A stretch of DNA of 64,000 bases, from positions 62,001-126,000 of the forward strand of contig JADKHS010000035.1 in NCBI GenBank assembly GCA_016721605.1, in the 5' to 3' direction. Shown one piece after another: positions 29,805-39,333 of this stretch (positions are counted from its first letter, which is position 1; every line of letters begins with the position of its first letter). Both the position numbers and the translations under genes were made by a program. Below the pieces are notes generated by a model. That model saw only the letters and a program-made list of their open reading frames with translations. It had not been told where the DNA came from and did not search any database. The stretch is from Nitrosomonadales bacterium (lineage in GTDB: Bacteria > Pseudomonadota > Gammaproteobacteria > Burkholderiales > Gallionellaceae).

Positions 29805-31289
29805 TTACGGGAGCGTTCTGGCAAGACGAAATCCAACCTTGTATTCATACCGTTTTATCTCTTCATTACCCATACGGTATGCTGAGCGCATAAATTCCGA
29901 ACTGTATTTCCAAGAGCCGCCGCGTATAACACGACCTACAGACCTATCATTGCCAGATGTTCTTTGCACCCAAGCACTTCCATTGGTTGGTGCACCTTTA
30001 TAATTATTATGATAAGTATCCTCCGTCCATTCCCACACATTGCCAAGCATGTCGTACAGGCCAAAAGCATTAGGCTGGAAGCTGCCTACAGGGGAAGATG
30101 ATGCTCCCTCCCACGGAGTGGCAGACCCATCCCACTTGTGGCCGCAATCACTGCAGTTAGCATTATTACGTCCGACATCATTACCCCAGTAGCGGGCGGT
30201 TGTCGTGCCGGCGCGGGCGGCATATTCCCATTCCGCTTCGGTCGGAAGACGGTAGTTCTTTCCGGTTTTCTTTGATAACCATTGGACGTAGGCTTGAGCA
30301 TCAAACCAATTGACACAGGAAACCGGACGGTTATCAAACTGGCTGTCGCCAGCAAGGTCTTTACGAAAGACAAACTCACCCGAATTGCGGCCAGCGCGGT
30401 CTTCAACCCAACCACTTTCGTTGACTGCCCAACATGTTCCTGCGTCATGTTTTGTATCGCCCACAAATGCCGCATACTGACTTCGGGTAATTTCGGTTGT
30501 GCTTAATGCAAAGGACGGTAGAGTGACCCGATGAACAGGACCCTCATCAACGCCGTGCCCGACCTCATTAGCCGGCGAACCCATGTCAAAGCTTCCAGCA
30601 GGGATGACTATCATTTCTGGACAGCCTGGGCAATCTTTGAACGTTCCCTTTTTAACCTCAGCCTGCTCAGGTTCGCGTCGTTTACTTGCGGCATTAAGTT
30701 GCGCCGCACCCAATTGGACTTCAACTTTTTTAATCGCACCGTCTCCCACACGGATTTCTTGTTCAAATATGCGATCATTCAAAGCATCGACTTTCTTTTG
30801 CACCCGCAGCTTCAAAGTGCCTTCAGACACCTGCACGTCCAGCGGACATGCGCCCTTGAGTTTATCGTCGATGAATACTTCAGCGTCCATATCATCAATT
30901 TTACAGGTGACACTCAGCAATGACCCCTTCTTCGCCCCAGTCTGCCCCAGGCTCGACTGCGCTGGTTCCTGATGCTTGCTTTCGGCGTTATTTTGCGGCG
31001 CACCCAATAACACTTCAATTGATTTAAGCACATTATCGCCCATGCGAATTTCTTGCTCGAATATACGCACATTGGAAGCATCAACTTTCTTTTGCACCTT
31101 CAACTTTAACTTACCTTCTGGCACCAGCACATCCACAGGGCATTCGCCCTTGAATTCACCGTTAACCAACACATCAGCACCTACATCATCACCTTTGCAG
31201 GCTACACTCAGCGTGGAGTCAGCCGCATATACGTCAGTAAATGCCGTGGCGGCCACGATTAATAAGGTTGAAATATAAACTGATTTCAT
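29805..31289 (-). CDS. Exported SUMF1/FGE-type protein with two tandem N-terminal repeats
   Basis: 494 residues with a Sec signal (VYISTLLIVAATAFTDVYA). Two copies of an approximately 70-residue unit follow (about 25-100 and 120-190): each begins LSV-x-CK-x-DD, has GE/KGxCPxDVxVxEGxLKLxVQKKVDA, and ends FEQEIRxGD with an L-GA close, resembling PEGA-type surface domains. The C-terminal domain is formylglycine-generating-like: PAGSFDMGSPANEVGHGVDEGP, TEITRSQYAAF, RLPTEAEWEYAARAG, LYDMLGNVWEWTED, RVIRGGSWKY and the ending VGFRLAR. The catalytic Cys pair of true FGEs is not obvious, so a non-enzymatic or binding role is possible. Not in an operon. Confidence 0.82.
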   Translation of the reverse strand: MKSVYISTLLIVAATAFTDVYAADSTLSVACKGDDVGADVLVNGEFKGECPVDVLVPEGKLKLKVQKKVDASNVRIFEQEIRMGDNVLKSIEVLLGAPQNNAESKHQEPAQSSLGQTGAKKGSLLSVTCKIDDMDAEVFIDDKLKGACPLDVQVSEGTLKLRVQKKVDALNDRIFEQEIRVGDGAIKKVEVQLGAAQLNAASKRREPEQAEVKKGTFKDCPGCPEMIVIPAGSFDMGSPANEVGHGVDEGPVHRVTLPSFALSTTEITRSQYAAFVGDTKHDAGTCWAVNESGWVEDRAGRNSGEFVFRKDLAGDSQFDNRPVSCVNWFDAQAYVQWLSKKTGKNYRLPTEAEWEYAARAGTTTARYWGNDVGRNNANCSDCGHKWDGSATPWEGASSSPVGSFQPNAFGLYDMLGNVWEWTEDTYHNNYKGAPTNGSAWVQRTSGNDRSVGRVIRGGSWKYSSEFMRSAYRMGNEEIKRYEYKVGFRLARTLP

Positions 31290-31978
31290 GGTTTCTCCGT
31301 TTTAAAAAATGATTGAGGTGGCAAACTTATTCATCTTCAATTATGAACCGCCATTATTTATGGGTAGCGTGATACATTAAATTCATCGACGCTGAGACTA
31401 GCTTGATACAAAATGGCGCGTAATGTACCACGGGCAAGTTCATTATTGTCAGGAACTGCATAATTGAAAAAAAATTAGCACCTTGCGGGAAAATTTTGGG
31501 GTGGCATTGGACTTTTTTTAAAACAACTAGTTACGGCAATTTTATCCACAACCAAACTCCTGAACAATAAGTTCAGTTTATGGCCTCATTGAAAATGTAG
31601 TACCCAGATATCAGCAAATCATAGTAATTTTCAGAACTTAAGTTTACAGACCATCCCAATGCAGAATATCTGGCAACCATAAATTTATGATCAATAATTC
31701 TGCGTCAATTTCATCAAAGGTATATTGAACAAGATATATATTGATCCAGTAAAAAATGAATGAATATAATTTGGTGGCATTTTCCAAACTTTGCAGACGC
31801 CAAACAGGAACACTGACCTCGATTAAAATAATTTCCAGCTTACCAAACGGATATAATATTCCTATGTACATTCACGGTCTAAACACTGTAATTAGATAGT
31901 GTTTGAGCAACATTGCCTGTCGACTAACCACGGACCTTTATTAAAAAACCACGCCACTACTTTTTCAGACCAGATCAA
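31290..31978. other. 689-base gap with a toxin-gene remnant
   Basis: Contains a HicA-like fragment (31358-31475, listed separately). The rest is AT-rich with no supported gene; a 75-codon minus-strand frame (31644-31871) has no family features. It holds the promoters of hrcA and of the SUMF1-type gene; no CIRCE element is seen before hrcA. Confidence 0.35.
31358..31475 (-). pseudogene. HicA-type toxin 3' remnant
   Basis: The minus strand reads AVPDNNELARGTLRAILYQA then SLSVDEF before the stop at 31358-31360. This matches the end of HicA mRNA interferases, where a short basic-Gly-Thr-Leu-Arg helix and V/EEF ending are typical. The upstream part with the catalytic His is absent and stops precede the fragment. 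Confidence 0.55.
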
Positions 31979-33007
31979 ATGTCTACCATTCTTAACAACC
32001 GCGCACAAATTTTGCTAAAAACATTAGTGGATCGCTATATTAATAACGGTCAGCCGGTGGGTTCGCGCGCGCTACTACAGTTTTCCGGTTTGGAAGTCAG
32101 CTCTGCCACTATCCGTAATGTAATGGCCGACCTCGAAGAAATGGGGCTGGTGAGCAGTCCACATACTTCCGCTGGGCGCGTGCCGACGGCGCGGGGTTAT
32201 CGTTTGTTTATTGACACATTGATGGTAGTGCAACCGCTGGACAGCGCACGTGTGCAGCAACTCGAACACCAATTACAACCAGACAATCCTTCGCGCTTGC
32301 TGATGCAGGCGTCCAATTTGTTGTCAGAGCTCACCCATTTTGCCGGTGTGGTCGCCACGCCAAAGCGCGCCGCCATCACAGTGAGCCATATCGAATTTTT
32401 ACGCTTATCCAAAAAGAGAGTTCTGCTAATTATCGTAATGCCAAATAATGAGGTGGAAAACCGCGTATTGCTGACTCATAAGGATTACACCCAATCGCAG
32501 CTCACTGAAGCTGGAAATTTTTTAAGCCAGCACTATGCTAACTGCTCATTCCAGGATATCCACCAACGCGTACAGTCCGAGTTACATCAATTGCAGCATG
32601 ACCTGACATCTCTAATGAGCGCGGCGATGGCGGCAGGTGATGCGGTAATAGCACGAAAAAATGAAGATTACGTGATCAGCGGCGAACGCAATCTTTTGTA
32701 TGTAAACGATCTTTCATCAAACATGCAACAATTACGCGGACTGTTCAGCGTGTTCGAACAGAAAACTGAGCTGCTTCAGTTGCTTGATGTAAGCCGCCAC
32801 GCACCCGGCGTGCACATTTTTGTCGGTAACGAATCCGGTTTGCCCGGGTTGGATGAGTGCAGTGTAGTTAGTGCACCGTACACTTCTGACGGTCAGGTTG
32901 TTGGCACACTGGCGGTAGTCGGTCCTAAGCGCATGAATTATGAAAAAGTCGTCCCGATCGTGGACATCACCTCCAAGCTGCTCAGCAATGCACTGTCGCA
33001 ATATTAG
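31979..33007 (+). CDS. hrcA: Heat-inducible repressor HrcA
   Basis: 342 residues. Binds CIRCE and represses chaperone operons; folding by GroEL keeps it active. The N-terminal winged helix reads LKTLVDRYINNGQPVGSRAL and SSATIRNVMADLEEMGLVSSPHTSAGRVPTARGYRLFIDTLM, diagnostic for HrcA; the C-terminus ends VDITSKLLSNALSQY. Its target operator is visible at 8684-8709 in front of groES. Confidence 0.96.
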   Translation: MSTILNNRAQILLKTLVDRYINNGQPVGSRALLQFSGLEVSSATIRNVMADLEEMGLVSSPHTSAGRVPTARGYRLFIDTLMVVQPLDSARVQQLEHQLQPDNPSRLLMQASNLLSELTHFAGVVATPKRAAITVSHIEFLRLSKKRVLLIIVMPNNEVENRVLLTHKDYTQSQLTEAGNFLSQHYANCSFQDIHQRVQSELHQLQHDLTSLMSAAMAAGDAVIARKNEDYVISGERNLLYVNDLSSNMQQLRGLFSVFEQKTELLQLLDVSRHAPGVHIFVGNESGLPGLDECSVVSAPYTSDGQVVGTLAVVGPKRMNYEKVVPIVDITSKLLSNALSQY

Positions 33008-33116
33008 CAAAAACAAAATACCAACATTAAAGACATAGAGAAGTACAGTCCACAACTTTTCAATTGGTATTATGTTTGGCTTTTTCTCAGTAGCAAATTT
33101 TTTTGGATAAAACGTT

Positions 33117-34208
33117 ATGCCTTACCAAATTGAACCCACTTACACCCACGGCATACCTGAAAAATGTGCTGTGTTATTGCTTAACCTTGGCACGCCAGAT
33201 GCTCCCACCGCCCAAGCAGTTAAACCTTATCTGCGTGAATTTTTGGGTGACCCGCGCGTGGTAGAAATTCCCAGGCTGGTCTGGTGGTTCATTCTGAACG
33301 GCATTATCCTGAACACCAGACCAAAAAAATCTGCCGCCAAATATGCCAGCATTTGGATGCCGGAAGGCTCACCCCTGAAAGTACATACCGAACGTCAGAC
33401 GAGACTACTAGAAAACTATCTGGGGGAACGTACCCATGGCATGCCACTGGTGGTGGATTACGCCATGCGCTACGGCAACCCCTCAATTCCCAGCGTGCTG
33501 GACAAACTCAAGGCACAAAACTGTCAGCGCATCCTGCTTGTGCCGATGTATCCACAATATGCCGCCAGTGCAACCGGCACTGCATGGGATATAGTTTTTA
33601 ACGAACTCACCAAACAGCGCAACATGCCCTCGTTACGCACCATTAAGCACTTCCACGACAACCCCGGCTACATTGCGGCCACCGTACAAAACATCCGTGA
33701 TTATTGGACACTACATGGCCGTCCGGATAAGCTCGTGATGAGCTTTCACGGTTTACCGCGCTATACGCTGGACAAGGGAGATCCGTATCACTGCGAATGC
33801 CACAAAAGCGGACGCCTAATAGCTGAGGCGCTGCAACTTAATGTAGAACAATACACTGTTTGCTTCCAGTCGCGCTTCGGCCGCTCTGAGTGGATCAAAC
33901 CTTACACCACTGCCATACTTAAAGAGTTGGGTACGAAAAAAACTAAACGTGTTGATGTGGTTTGTCCTGGCTTCGTAGCAGACTGCCTGGAAACACTGGA
34001 AGAGATTGCAATGGAAGGCAAGGAAGACTTCAAGCATGCGGGCGGAGGCGAGTATCACTACATCCCTTGCCTCAATGAACGACCAGGCTGGATACACGCC
34101 TTAACGGATTTGGTGTTGGATAACCTACACGGCTGGCTGGATAAACCGCAAGCTGCGCAACTGGAACAGAGCCGCTTAAGCGCTCTGGCAATGGGCGCTA
34201 AGCGTTAG
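33117..34208 (+). CDS. hemH: Ferrochelatase
   Basis: 363 residues. Inserts Fe(II) into protoporphyrin IX, last step of heme synthesis. Signatures: VLLLNLGTPDAPTAQAVKPYLREFLGDPRVVEIP, PLVVDYAMRYGNPSI, VPMYPQYAASATGTAWD, and the active-site His in SFHGLPRYTLDKGDPYHCECHK, followed by FQSRFGRSEWIKPYT and VCPGFVADCLETLEE with the conserved Glu. 110 bases after hrcA on the same strand, an arrangement seen in related bacteria. Confidence 0.97.
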   Translation: MPYQIEPTYTHGIPEKCAVLLLNLGTPDAPTAQAVKPYLREFLGDPRVVEIPRLVWWFILNGIILNTRPKKSAAKYASIWMPEGSPLKVHTERQTRLLENYLGERTHGMPLVVDYAMRYGNPSIPSVLDKLKAQNCQRILLVPMYPQYAASATGTAWDIVFNELTKQRNMPSLRTIKHFHDNPGYIAATVQNIRDYWTLHGRPDKLVMSFHGLPRYTLDKGDPYHCECHKSGRLIAEALQLNVEQYTVCFQSRFGRSEWIKPYTTAILKELGTKKTKRVDVVCPGFVADCLETLEEIAMEGKEDFKHAGGGEYHYIPCLNERPGWIHALTDLVLDNLHGWLDKPQAAQLEQSRLSALAMGAKR

Positions 34209-34265
34209 CTTGAATAAAGTGCATGCGCCATATGAGCTAACCCATACAGCGGGGCAAACAAGCCT

Positions 34266-34811
34266 TTATATCCGAATAAAATGCTCACGGTAATACTTCA
34301 TCTCATTGATAGATTCATAAATATCAGCTAGCGCTTCATGCTTACCATGTTTCTTTATTCCCTGAGCCACTTCAGGCTTCCAGCGTTTAGCAAGTTCTTT
34401 AAGGGTGCTTACATCCAAATTGCGGTAGTGGAAATAGCTTTCCAGTTGTGGCATCCAGCGTGCAAGAAAACGCCGATCCTGGCAGATGGAATTGCCGCAC
34501 ATCGGTGATGTGCGGGCGGGTACATATTCCTTGAGAAACTCCAGCATCTGCACTTCTACTGCTGCGGCGTCCAATGTAGACGCTTTTACCTTGTCGATGA
34601 GGCCAGATTTGCCATGAGTGGCTTTATTCCAGCTATCCATACCATCCAATATGGTATCTGCTTGATGCACCACCAAAACCGGTGCTTCAACAATAGTATT
34701 CAAATCGCTATCGGTAATAACCAGAGCAACTTCAATAATGCAATCAGTTTCTGGAACTAGACCGGTCATTTCCATGTCTATCCAAATAAGGTAGTTTTGA
34801 TTTTGTGCCAT
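34266..34811 (-). CDS. orn: Oligoribonuclease
   Basis: 181 residues. Essential 3'-5' exonuclease degrading 2-5 nt RNA and pGpG. DEDDh motifs: IWIDMEMTGLVPETDCIIEVA (Asp-Glu), SICQDRRFLARWMPQLE (Asp) and KHEALADIYESI (His and Asp). Divergent from the M48 peptidase gene, a common beta/gamma arrangement. Confidence 0.97.
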   Translation of the reverse strand: MAQNQNYLIWIDMEMTGLVPETDCIIEVALVITDSDLNTIVEAPVLVVHQADTILDGMDSWNKATHGKSGLIDKVKASTLDAAAVEVQMLEFLKEYVPARTSPMCGNSICQDRRFLARWMPQLESYFHYRNLDVSTLKELAKRWKPEVAQGIKKHGKHEALADIYESINEMKYYREHFIRI

Positions 34812-34872
34812 AATTCACTGAGTTTGTTCATTGACATTGTCGGACAGGTATTGTGCCATATCAACACCATAA

Positions 34873-34892
34873 GCCGATTATTTATAATCGGC
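34873..34892. repeat. 8-bp hairpin in the orn/M48 divergent region
   Basis: GCCGATTA (34873-34880) pairs with TAATCGGC (34885-34892) around TTTA. Between divergent starts, so more likely an operator-like element than a terminator. Confidence 0.35.
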
Positions 34893-34977
34893 AAAGCATA
34901 GCCGAAATACGCTATAAAATTTAAAATAAACAACTAATATCAATTGCTTACAGTCTTTTTTATAAAAACCAGACTAA

Positions 34978-36231
34978 ATGAATCCATTCCAATTTTCCGC
35001 GTTATTTATTAGCGCACTGATTTTAACTACGATCGCCCAAATGTGGCTGGCACGACGTCATCTTGCACACATTCAGGCGCATCGCGCGGAAGTTCCATCG
35101 AATTTTCGCGAGCAGATTGACCTCTCGGCACACCAAAAAGCGGCAGACTACACAAGCGCCAAAACGCGATTGACTATGCTGAGTACGCCATTCAATGCTC
35201 TGCTGCTATTCGTATTCACCCTCGGTGGCGGGGTGCAGTGGATCGCAGATTTGTGGTTAGCCACTTTTACCAATTCACTCATACAAGGCTTGGCGGTCAT
35301 CCTAACGGTACTGCTACTTTCATCCCTGTTGGAAATGCCATTCAGCCTATACCGCACATTCGTCATTGAGGCACGCTACGGCTTCAATAAAATGACACTG
35401 GTCATGTATCTGGCCGATGCCGCAAAGGGCTTATTACTTGGTGCCATATTCGGCCTGCCATTATTATTTGGAGTGTTGTGGCTGATGGAACGCATGGGCG
35501 CAAATTGGTGGCTGTATGTGTGGGGCGTATGGGTAACGTTCAATTTGCTGTTACTCTTCATCTATCCCTCTTTCATTGCACCGCTCTTCAACAAGTTCAG
35601 CCCACTGCAAGATGAGACGCTCAAAACGCGTATCAAAGCACTATTACAAAAATGCGGATGCACCGCACAGGGGCTATTCGTAATGGATGGCTCCAAGCGT
35701 ACCTCACACGGAAATGCCTACTTCACGGGCTTCGGAAAAACCTAACGGCTTGTGTTTTTCGACACCCTGCTGGAACGCCTCGCGCCCATAGAAATTGAGG
35801 CAGTACTAGCGCATGAGCTGGGACATTTCAAACGTCACCATGTGCTGAAGCGTATCGTTTTCACCTTTGCCTTGAGCCTAGGTTTTTTATGGCTGCTAGC
35901 ACAATTGATGGAGGCAAACTGGTTCTATAACGGACTTGGCGTTACCACTCCATCGACCGCACTGGCACTATTACTGTTCTTTATGATATTGCCGGTGTTC
36001 AGCTTTTTACTGCATCCACTTATGAGCTATTACTCACGCAAACATGAATTTGAAGCGGATGCCTATGCCGCGCAACAAACCAATGCGCATGATTTGGCCA
36101 GCGCCCTGGTAAAGATGTACCAAGACAATGCGGCAACACTTACGCCAGATCCGTTGTATTCTACGTTTTACGACTCACATCCGCCCGCTCTGATGCGTAT
36201 TGCCCGATTACAAACTTTACAAGGAGCCTAG
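34978..36231 (+). CDS. M48 (Ste24-like) membrane zinc protease with an in-frame stop
   Basis: Multi-pass CAAX-protease-like membrane metallopeptidase of about 417 codons. The N-terminal half has membrane helices (FSALFISALILTTIAQMWL; FNALLLFVFTLGG) and a HGNAYFTGFGKT stretch. Codon 256 (35743-35745) is TAA where the family has a basic residue before RLVFFDTLL; a single base change from AAA would restore it. Downstream, in the same frame, come the zinc site AHELGHFKRHH and the third ligand in KHEFEADAYA. No other defect is seen, so either a nonsense mutation or a base error. First gene of M48-cytochrome-phhA-rsgA; the cytochrome starts 2 bases after its stop. Confidence 0.85.
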
Positions 36232-36233
36232 CC

Positions 36234-36539
36234 ATGAAGAAATTTTTTGCTCTATTTTTATTACTGTGCGGTACAGCACAAGCCGAGCCCTTTGCCGATG
36301 GCCAACCTGAAGCCGGTAAAAAATTGTTCGACAAATACCAGTGTAACCGTTGCCATAGCGGCAAGATGGGCGGTGACGGCAATACCATCTTCACGCGCCC
36401 CGACCGCAAGGTGAAGGATCCGCAGCAGCTAGCGGCACAAATTTTAGTATGCGCCCGTAATGCGCGCGCAAATTTGTCCACACAGGAAAAACTAGACCTC
36501 GCAGCTTATCTCAACAAAAATTTCTATAAATTCAAATGA
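36234..36539 (+). CDS. Small monoheme c-type cytochrome, exported
   Basis: 101 residues with a Sec signal (MKKFFALFLLLCGTAQA). The single heme site is CNRCH near residue 38. The ending DLAAYLNKNFYKFK is a recurring end of a small betaproteobacterial cytochrome group. A clear distal Met ligand is not obvious. An AAGGAG site precedes the ATG. Its stop overlaps the phhA start (ATGA), so it belongs to the M48-rsgA transcript. Electron partner unknown. Confidence 0.85.
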   Translation: MKKFFALFLLLCGTAQAEPFADGQPEAGKKLFDKYQCNRCHSGKMGGDGNTIFTRPDRKVKDPQQLAAQILVCARNARANLSTQEKLDLAAYLNKNFYKFK

Positions 36540-36883
36540 GCGTTGTGACAACTTCCTGTGATTTGGCAAACAAAAAATGTGAACCTTGCGAAGGCGGTAT
36601 ACAACCGTTACCTCAGGATAAAGTTAACATTCTGATAAAGCAGCTGGATGGCTGGGTACAGCGCGATCACACCATCGGCAAGGTTTTCGACTTCAAGAAC
36701 TATTATCAGACTATGGCCTTCGTAAATGCAGTGGCATGGCTTTCTCACCGCGAAGATCATCATCCCGATCTGAACGTAAGCTACAACAAGTGCCATGTAG
36801 AATATTCCACACATGCCATTAATGGCCTGTCGGAGAATGACTTCATTTGCGCCGCCAAGGTAGACGCCTTGCTAAAAGTTTGA
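36536..36883 (+). CDS. Pterin-4a-carbinolamine dehydratase
   Basis: 115 residues. Dehydrates 4a-hydroxytetrahydrobiopterin; also used in molybdopterin and folate-related pathways. The core is FKNYYQTMAFVNAVAWLSHREDHHPDLNVSYNKCHVEYSTHAINGLSENDF, of which the HREDHHPDL and SYNKCHVEYSTH motifs hold the catalytic His residues. The N-terminus has a Cys pair (CEPC). Overlaps the cytochrome stop and the rsgA TTG. Confidence 0.92.
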   Translation: MSVVTTSCDLANKKCEPCEGGIQPLPQDKVNILIKQLDGWVQRDHTIGKVFDFKNYYQTMAFVNAVAWLSHREDHHPDLNVSYNKCHVEYSTHAINGLSENDFICAAKVDALLKV

Positions 36884-37751
36884 ATTCACCAATCCAAGGG
36901 CAGGTGGTCGCTGCCTTCAGCCGTCAATATATGGTTGAACTGTGTGATGGAGAGCTACTGCCATGTCTGACACACGGGAAAAAAAGCGAAGTTGCGTGTG
37001 GTGACGTTGTAGAAATTCAGCGCATAAGTGACGCGCAAGGGGTGATAGAACGTACCCTGCCGCGCCAGACCTTACTGTATCGTTCTGATGCCTACCGCCA
37101 GAAACTTATTGCCGCCAACATTACACAAATTATTGTGGTCGTGGCAAGCAAACCTTCATTCAGCGACGAACTACTGGCGCGCTGCCTCATCGCCGCACAC
37201 GATCAGCAACTTACAACTCTCATCGTGCTGAATAAATGCGATTTACTGGAAGCAGCAATAATTGCGCGTGCCCAACTGGAACCCTACCGCGCCATTGGTT
37301 ACCGTGTGCTGGAACTGTGTGCCAAAGAGAATTCCACCCCTCTGCGCCCCTTTCTACAAGGCCACACCAGCATATTGGTGGGGCAATCCGGCATGGGTAA
37401 ATCTACTCTCATCAATGCATTGCTGCCGGATGCGCAAGCACCCACACGCGAAATTTCCACTGCACTGAATTCAGGGAAACACACCACCACCCACGCACGT
37501 CTCTATCACTTAGACACGGAAAGCCATTTGATAGACTGCCCCGGCGTGCAAGCATTCGGGCTACACCACCTGGATTTTGGTGCCATCGAAGCGGGCTTTG
37601 TAGAATTCGCAGCCTATCATGGCCAATGTCGCTTCCATAACTGTCATCACACGCACGAGCCGGGCTGCGCACTGAAAAAACAGAGCAAGAAGGAAAGATC
37701 GATGCACGGAGACTAAAGCTGTTTCAGGAGATTAGCCAGAGTAAGTGCTGA
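36880..37751 (+). CDS. rsgA: Ribosome small-subunit GTPase RsgA (frameshifted near the end)
   Basis: Circularly permuted GTPase in 30S maturation. Start is the TTG at 36880 overlapping the phhA stop. The N-terminal OB fold is followed by G4 (LNKCD), then G1 (VGQSGMGKST), G2 and G3 (DCPG). The zinc site is Cys-rich (CRFHNCHHTHEPGCAL). The frame then goes astray; a missing base after the A6 run at 37675-37680 restores EQEGKIDARRLKLFQEISQ, the family ending, with a stop at 37749-37751. I join the two. Fourth gene of the M48 operon. Confidence 0.92.
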
Positions 37752-37826
37752 CTTGCCTCCTTGAAAAGGAAATAATTGATTGGCTTACAATAGCTCATCA
37801 AACAAGGAACCAATATTACGGATATC

Positions 37827-38764
37827 TCAGATCCTAACTAATGTTGCCAATCCTAACAATAACAACAACACCATCCAAAACACCAGCGCGCGCCACACCA
37901 ATCCTATCGCACTTTGCATGAAGTCCACATCAGCCTCATCCCCTATCCCCAGTTCGGGACGATCCAACGGCAAACCACCCTGCGAAATCGGCAATCCAAG
38001 CCGTACACCAATCGCTCCCGCACCGCTTGCCAGCACAATGCCTGCCTCTGGATCAGGCCAGTTTTGTGCCTGTGTACGCCAGCAATACACTGTATCTTCA
38101 AAGTCGCCGACAATAGCAAAGATCGTGGCGGTAAGGCGCAACGGTAGCCATTCTATCCAATGGTAAGCTTGTCGTGAGAACACCCCGAATTCGCTAAGTT
38201 CGACATCCTTCTGATTATCCCAACGCGTATAAATAAATTGCGACATACGATACAGTATTGCGCCGACTGGCCCAGCCCCAGCAGCATTGTAATCACAAAC
38301 CATACGATTACACCGAACACACGACGGTGCGAGGCCAGCAACCCTTCTTCGATAGTGACGCGCGCAACTTCCTCATAATTCAGGTCCTGACGCTGACATT
38401 CCCGCCATGTAGAAAGAATACTGCGCGCTTTATCCAAATCGTTGTCACGTAGCGCTTGGTGAATGTCGGTGTAGTAATGACTGAACTGGCGGAAGCCCAT
38501 GGTGAGGTACAGCACCAGCACACTGAATGCCCAGGCAAACGCCGGATGGATAAGGAATGACAACCAATACAGTGCAGCTGTCCCGCATAACGGTAATAAC
38601 ACCGCCAGTAGCCAAGCAATCTTGCCATGTTTATGCTCACCGGTGTCTAAGTGGCGCTGAAAAAAATTGACGTAGCGTGTCAGCCAAACAAACAAATATT
38701 TGCGCGAAGCAAGCGGATGTAATTGTTCCAGCAATAGGGCGGCAATTAGTGAAAACAGGCTCAT
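37827..38764 (-). CDS. CobD/CbiB-family membrane protein (frameshifted)
   Basis: About 312 residues. Family members make cobinamide in cobalamin synthesis, but this short type, with no other cob genes here, is often annotated only as CobD/CbiB-like or AmpE-like. N-terminal part: LFSLIAALLLEQLHPL, a membrane segment at about 60-90, LTMGFRQFSHYYTDIHQAL and VIVWFVITMLLGLG. It then shifts at about 38275, where a G4 run appears as G3; the rest continues AGPVGAILYRMSQFIYTRWD to a final membrane helix. The position beside rsgA is not functional evidence. Confidence 0.72.
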
Positions 38765-39044
38765 GTCATCTCAGGGTGAGTAGGCTAAATTAGCCCGCAA
38801 GATACCACACGCACACATAATTATGCGACACACCATTCATCCTATTTCTTTCAGCTGAACTTGTAAAAACGGCTGCGAACCCAATACTGGAGCAGATTAA
38901 CGGCGGATGCGGAGAGTTACCTAATGGGTGAGTGAATTTGAGCAAAAAGCGAGGCTACAAACCGTTGATTCGGCGTTACAGGTACAAGCCCAGGAACGGG
39001 TAGTGGAAGACATTCGCTTGGTGACACCAGGCGGGTGATTTCAA
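38765..39044. other. Gap with no recognised gene
   Basis: Nothing supported between the CobD-like start and the transposase remnant; contains the promoter region of the CobD-like gene. Confidence 0.3.
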
Positions 39045-39275
39045 GGTTCGTTGAGACGGGAACGGAGATCCGACCGCACTGGGGCAGTTGACGCTCTTTG
39101 CCGAATTTCTCAAAATCATTGGGTTATTCGCCCGCTAGATGGAAGGCTGCCCGATGTTGTACACCAGCCCCAACGCACCCGCAAAAGTCGACGTCCCCGG
39201 CACCTGACTCCCGATTCTCGATGGGCAGCGACGAGAGCCTGCGCCGCGCCGAGGGGGGGGGGGGAAGTGGCATGA
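39045..39275 (+). pseudogene. Decayed DDE transposase N-terminal remnant with a poly-G tract
   Basis: With shifts it reads EIRPHWGQLTLFAEFLKIIG and CPMLYTSPNAPAKVDVPGT, then LPILDGQ and DESLRRAE, matching the start of a common IS4-superfamily-like transposase group. Two TGG Trp codons appear as TAG and TGA, and the middle is deleted between LDGQ and DESLRRA. A run of 12 G (39253-39264) follows. Family assignment is uncertain; it is clearly non-functional. Confidence 0.6.
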
Positions 39276-39333
39276 ACAGTCGTTCGACTCCGCCTGGGCC
39301 CAAAAACACGCTGCTAGAGCAAATGCTCCGCAT

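Noticed and set aside
31644..31871. 75-codon minus-strand frame before hrcA
   Set aside because: AT-rich hydrophobic product with no start context and no recognised motif.
38153..38764. Programmed frameshift in the cobD-like gene
   Set aside because: The junction lacks a slippery heptamer with a downstream structure, and the same type of lost G occurs in many unrelated genes.
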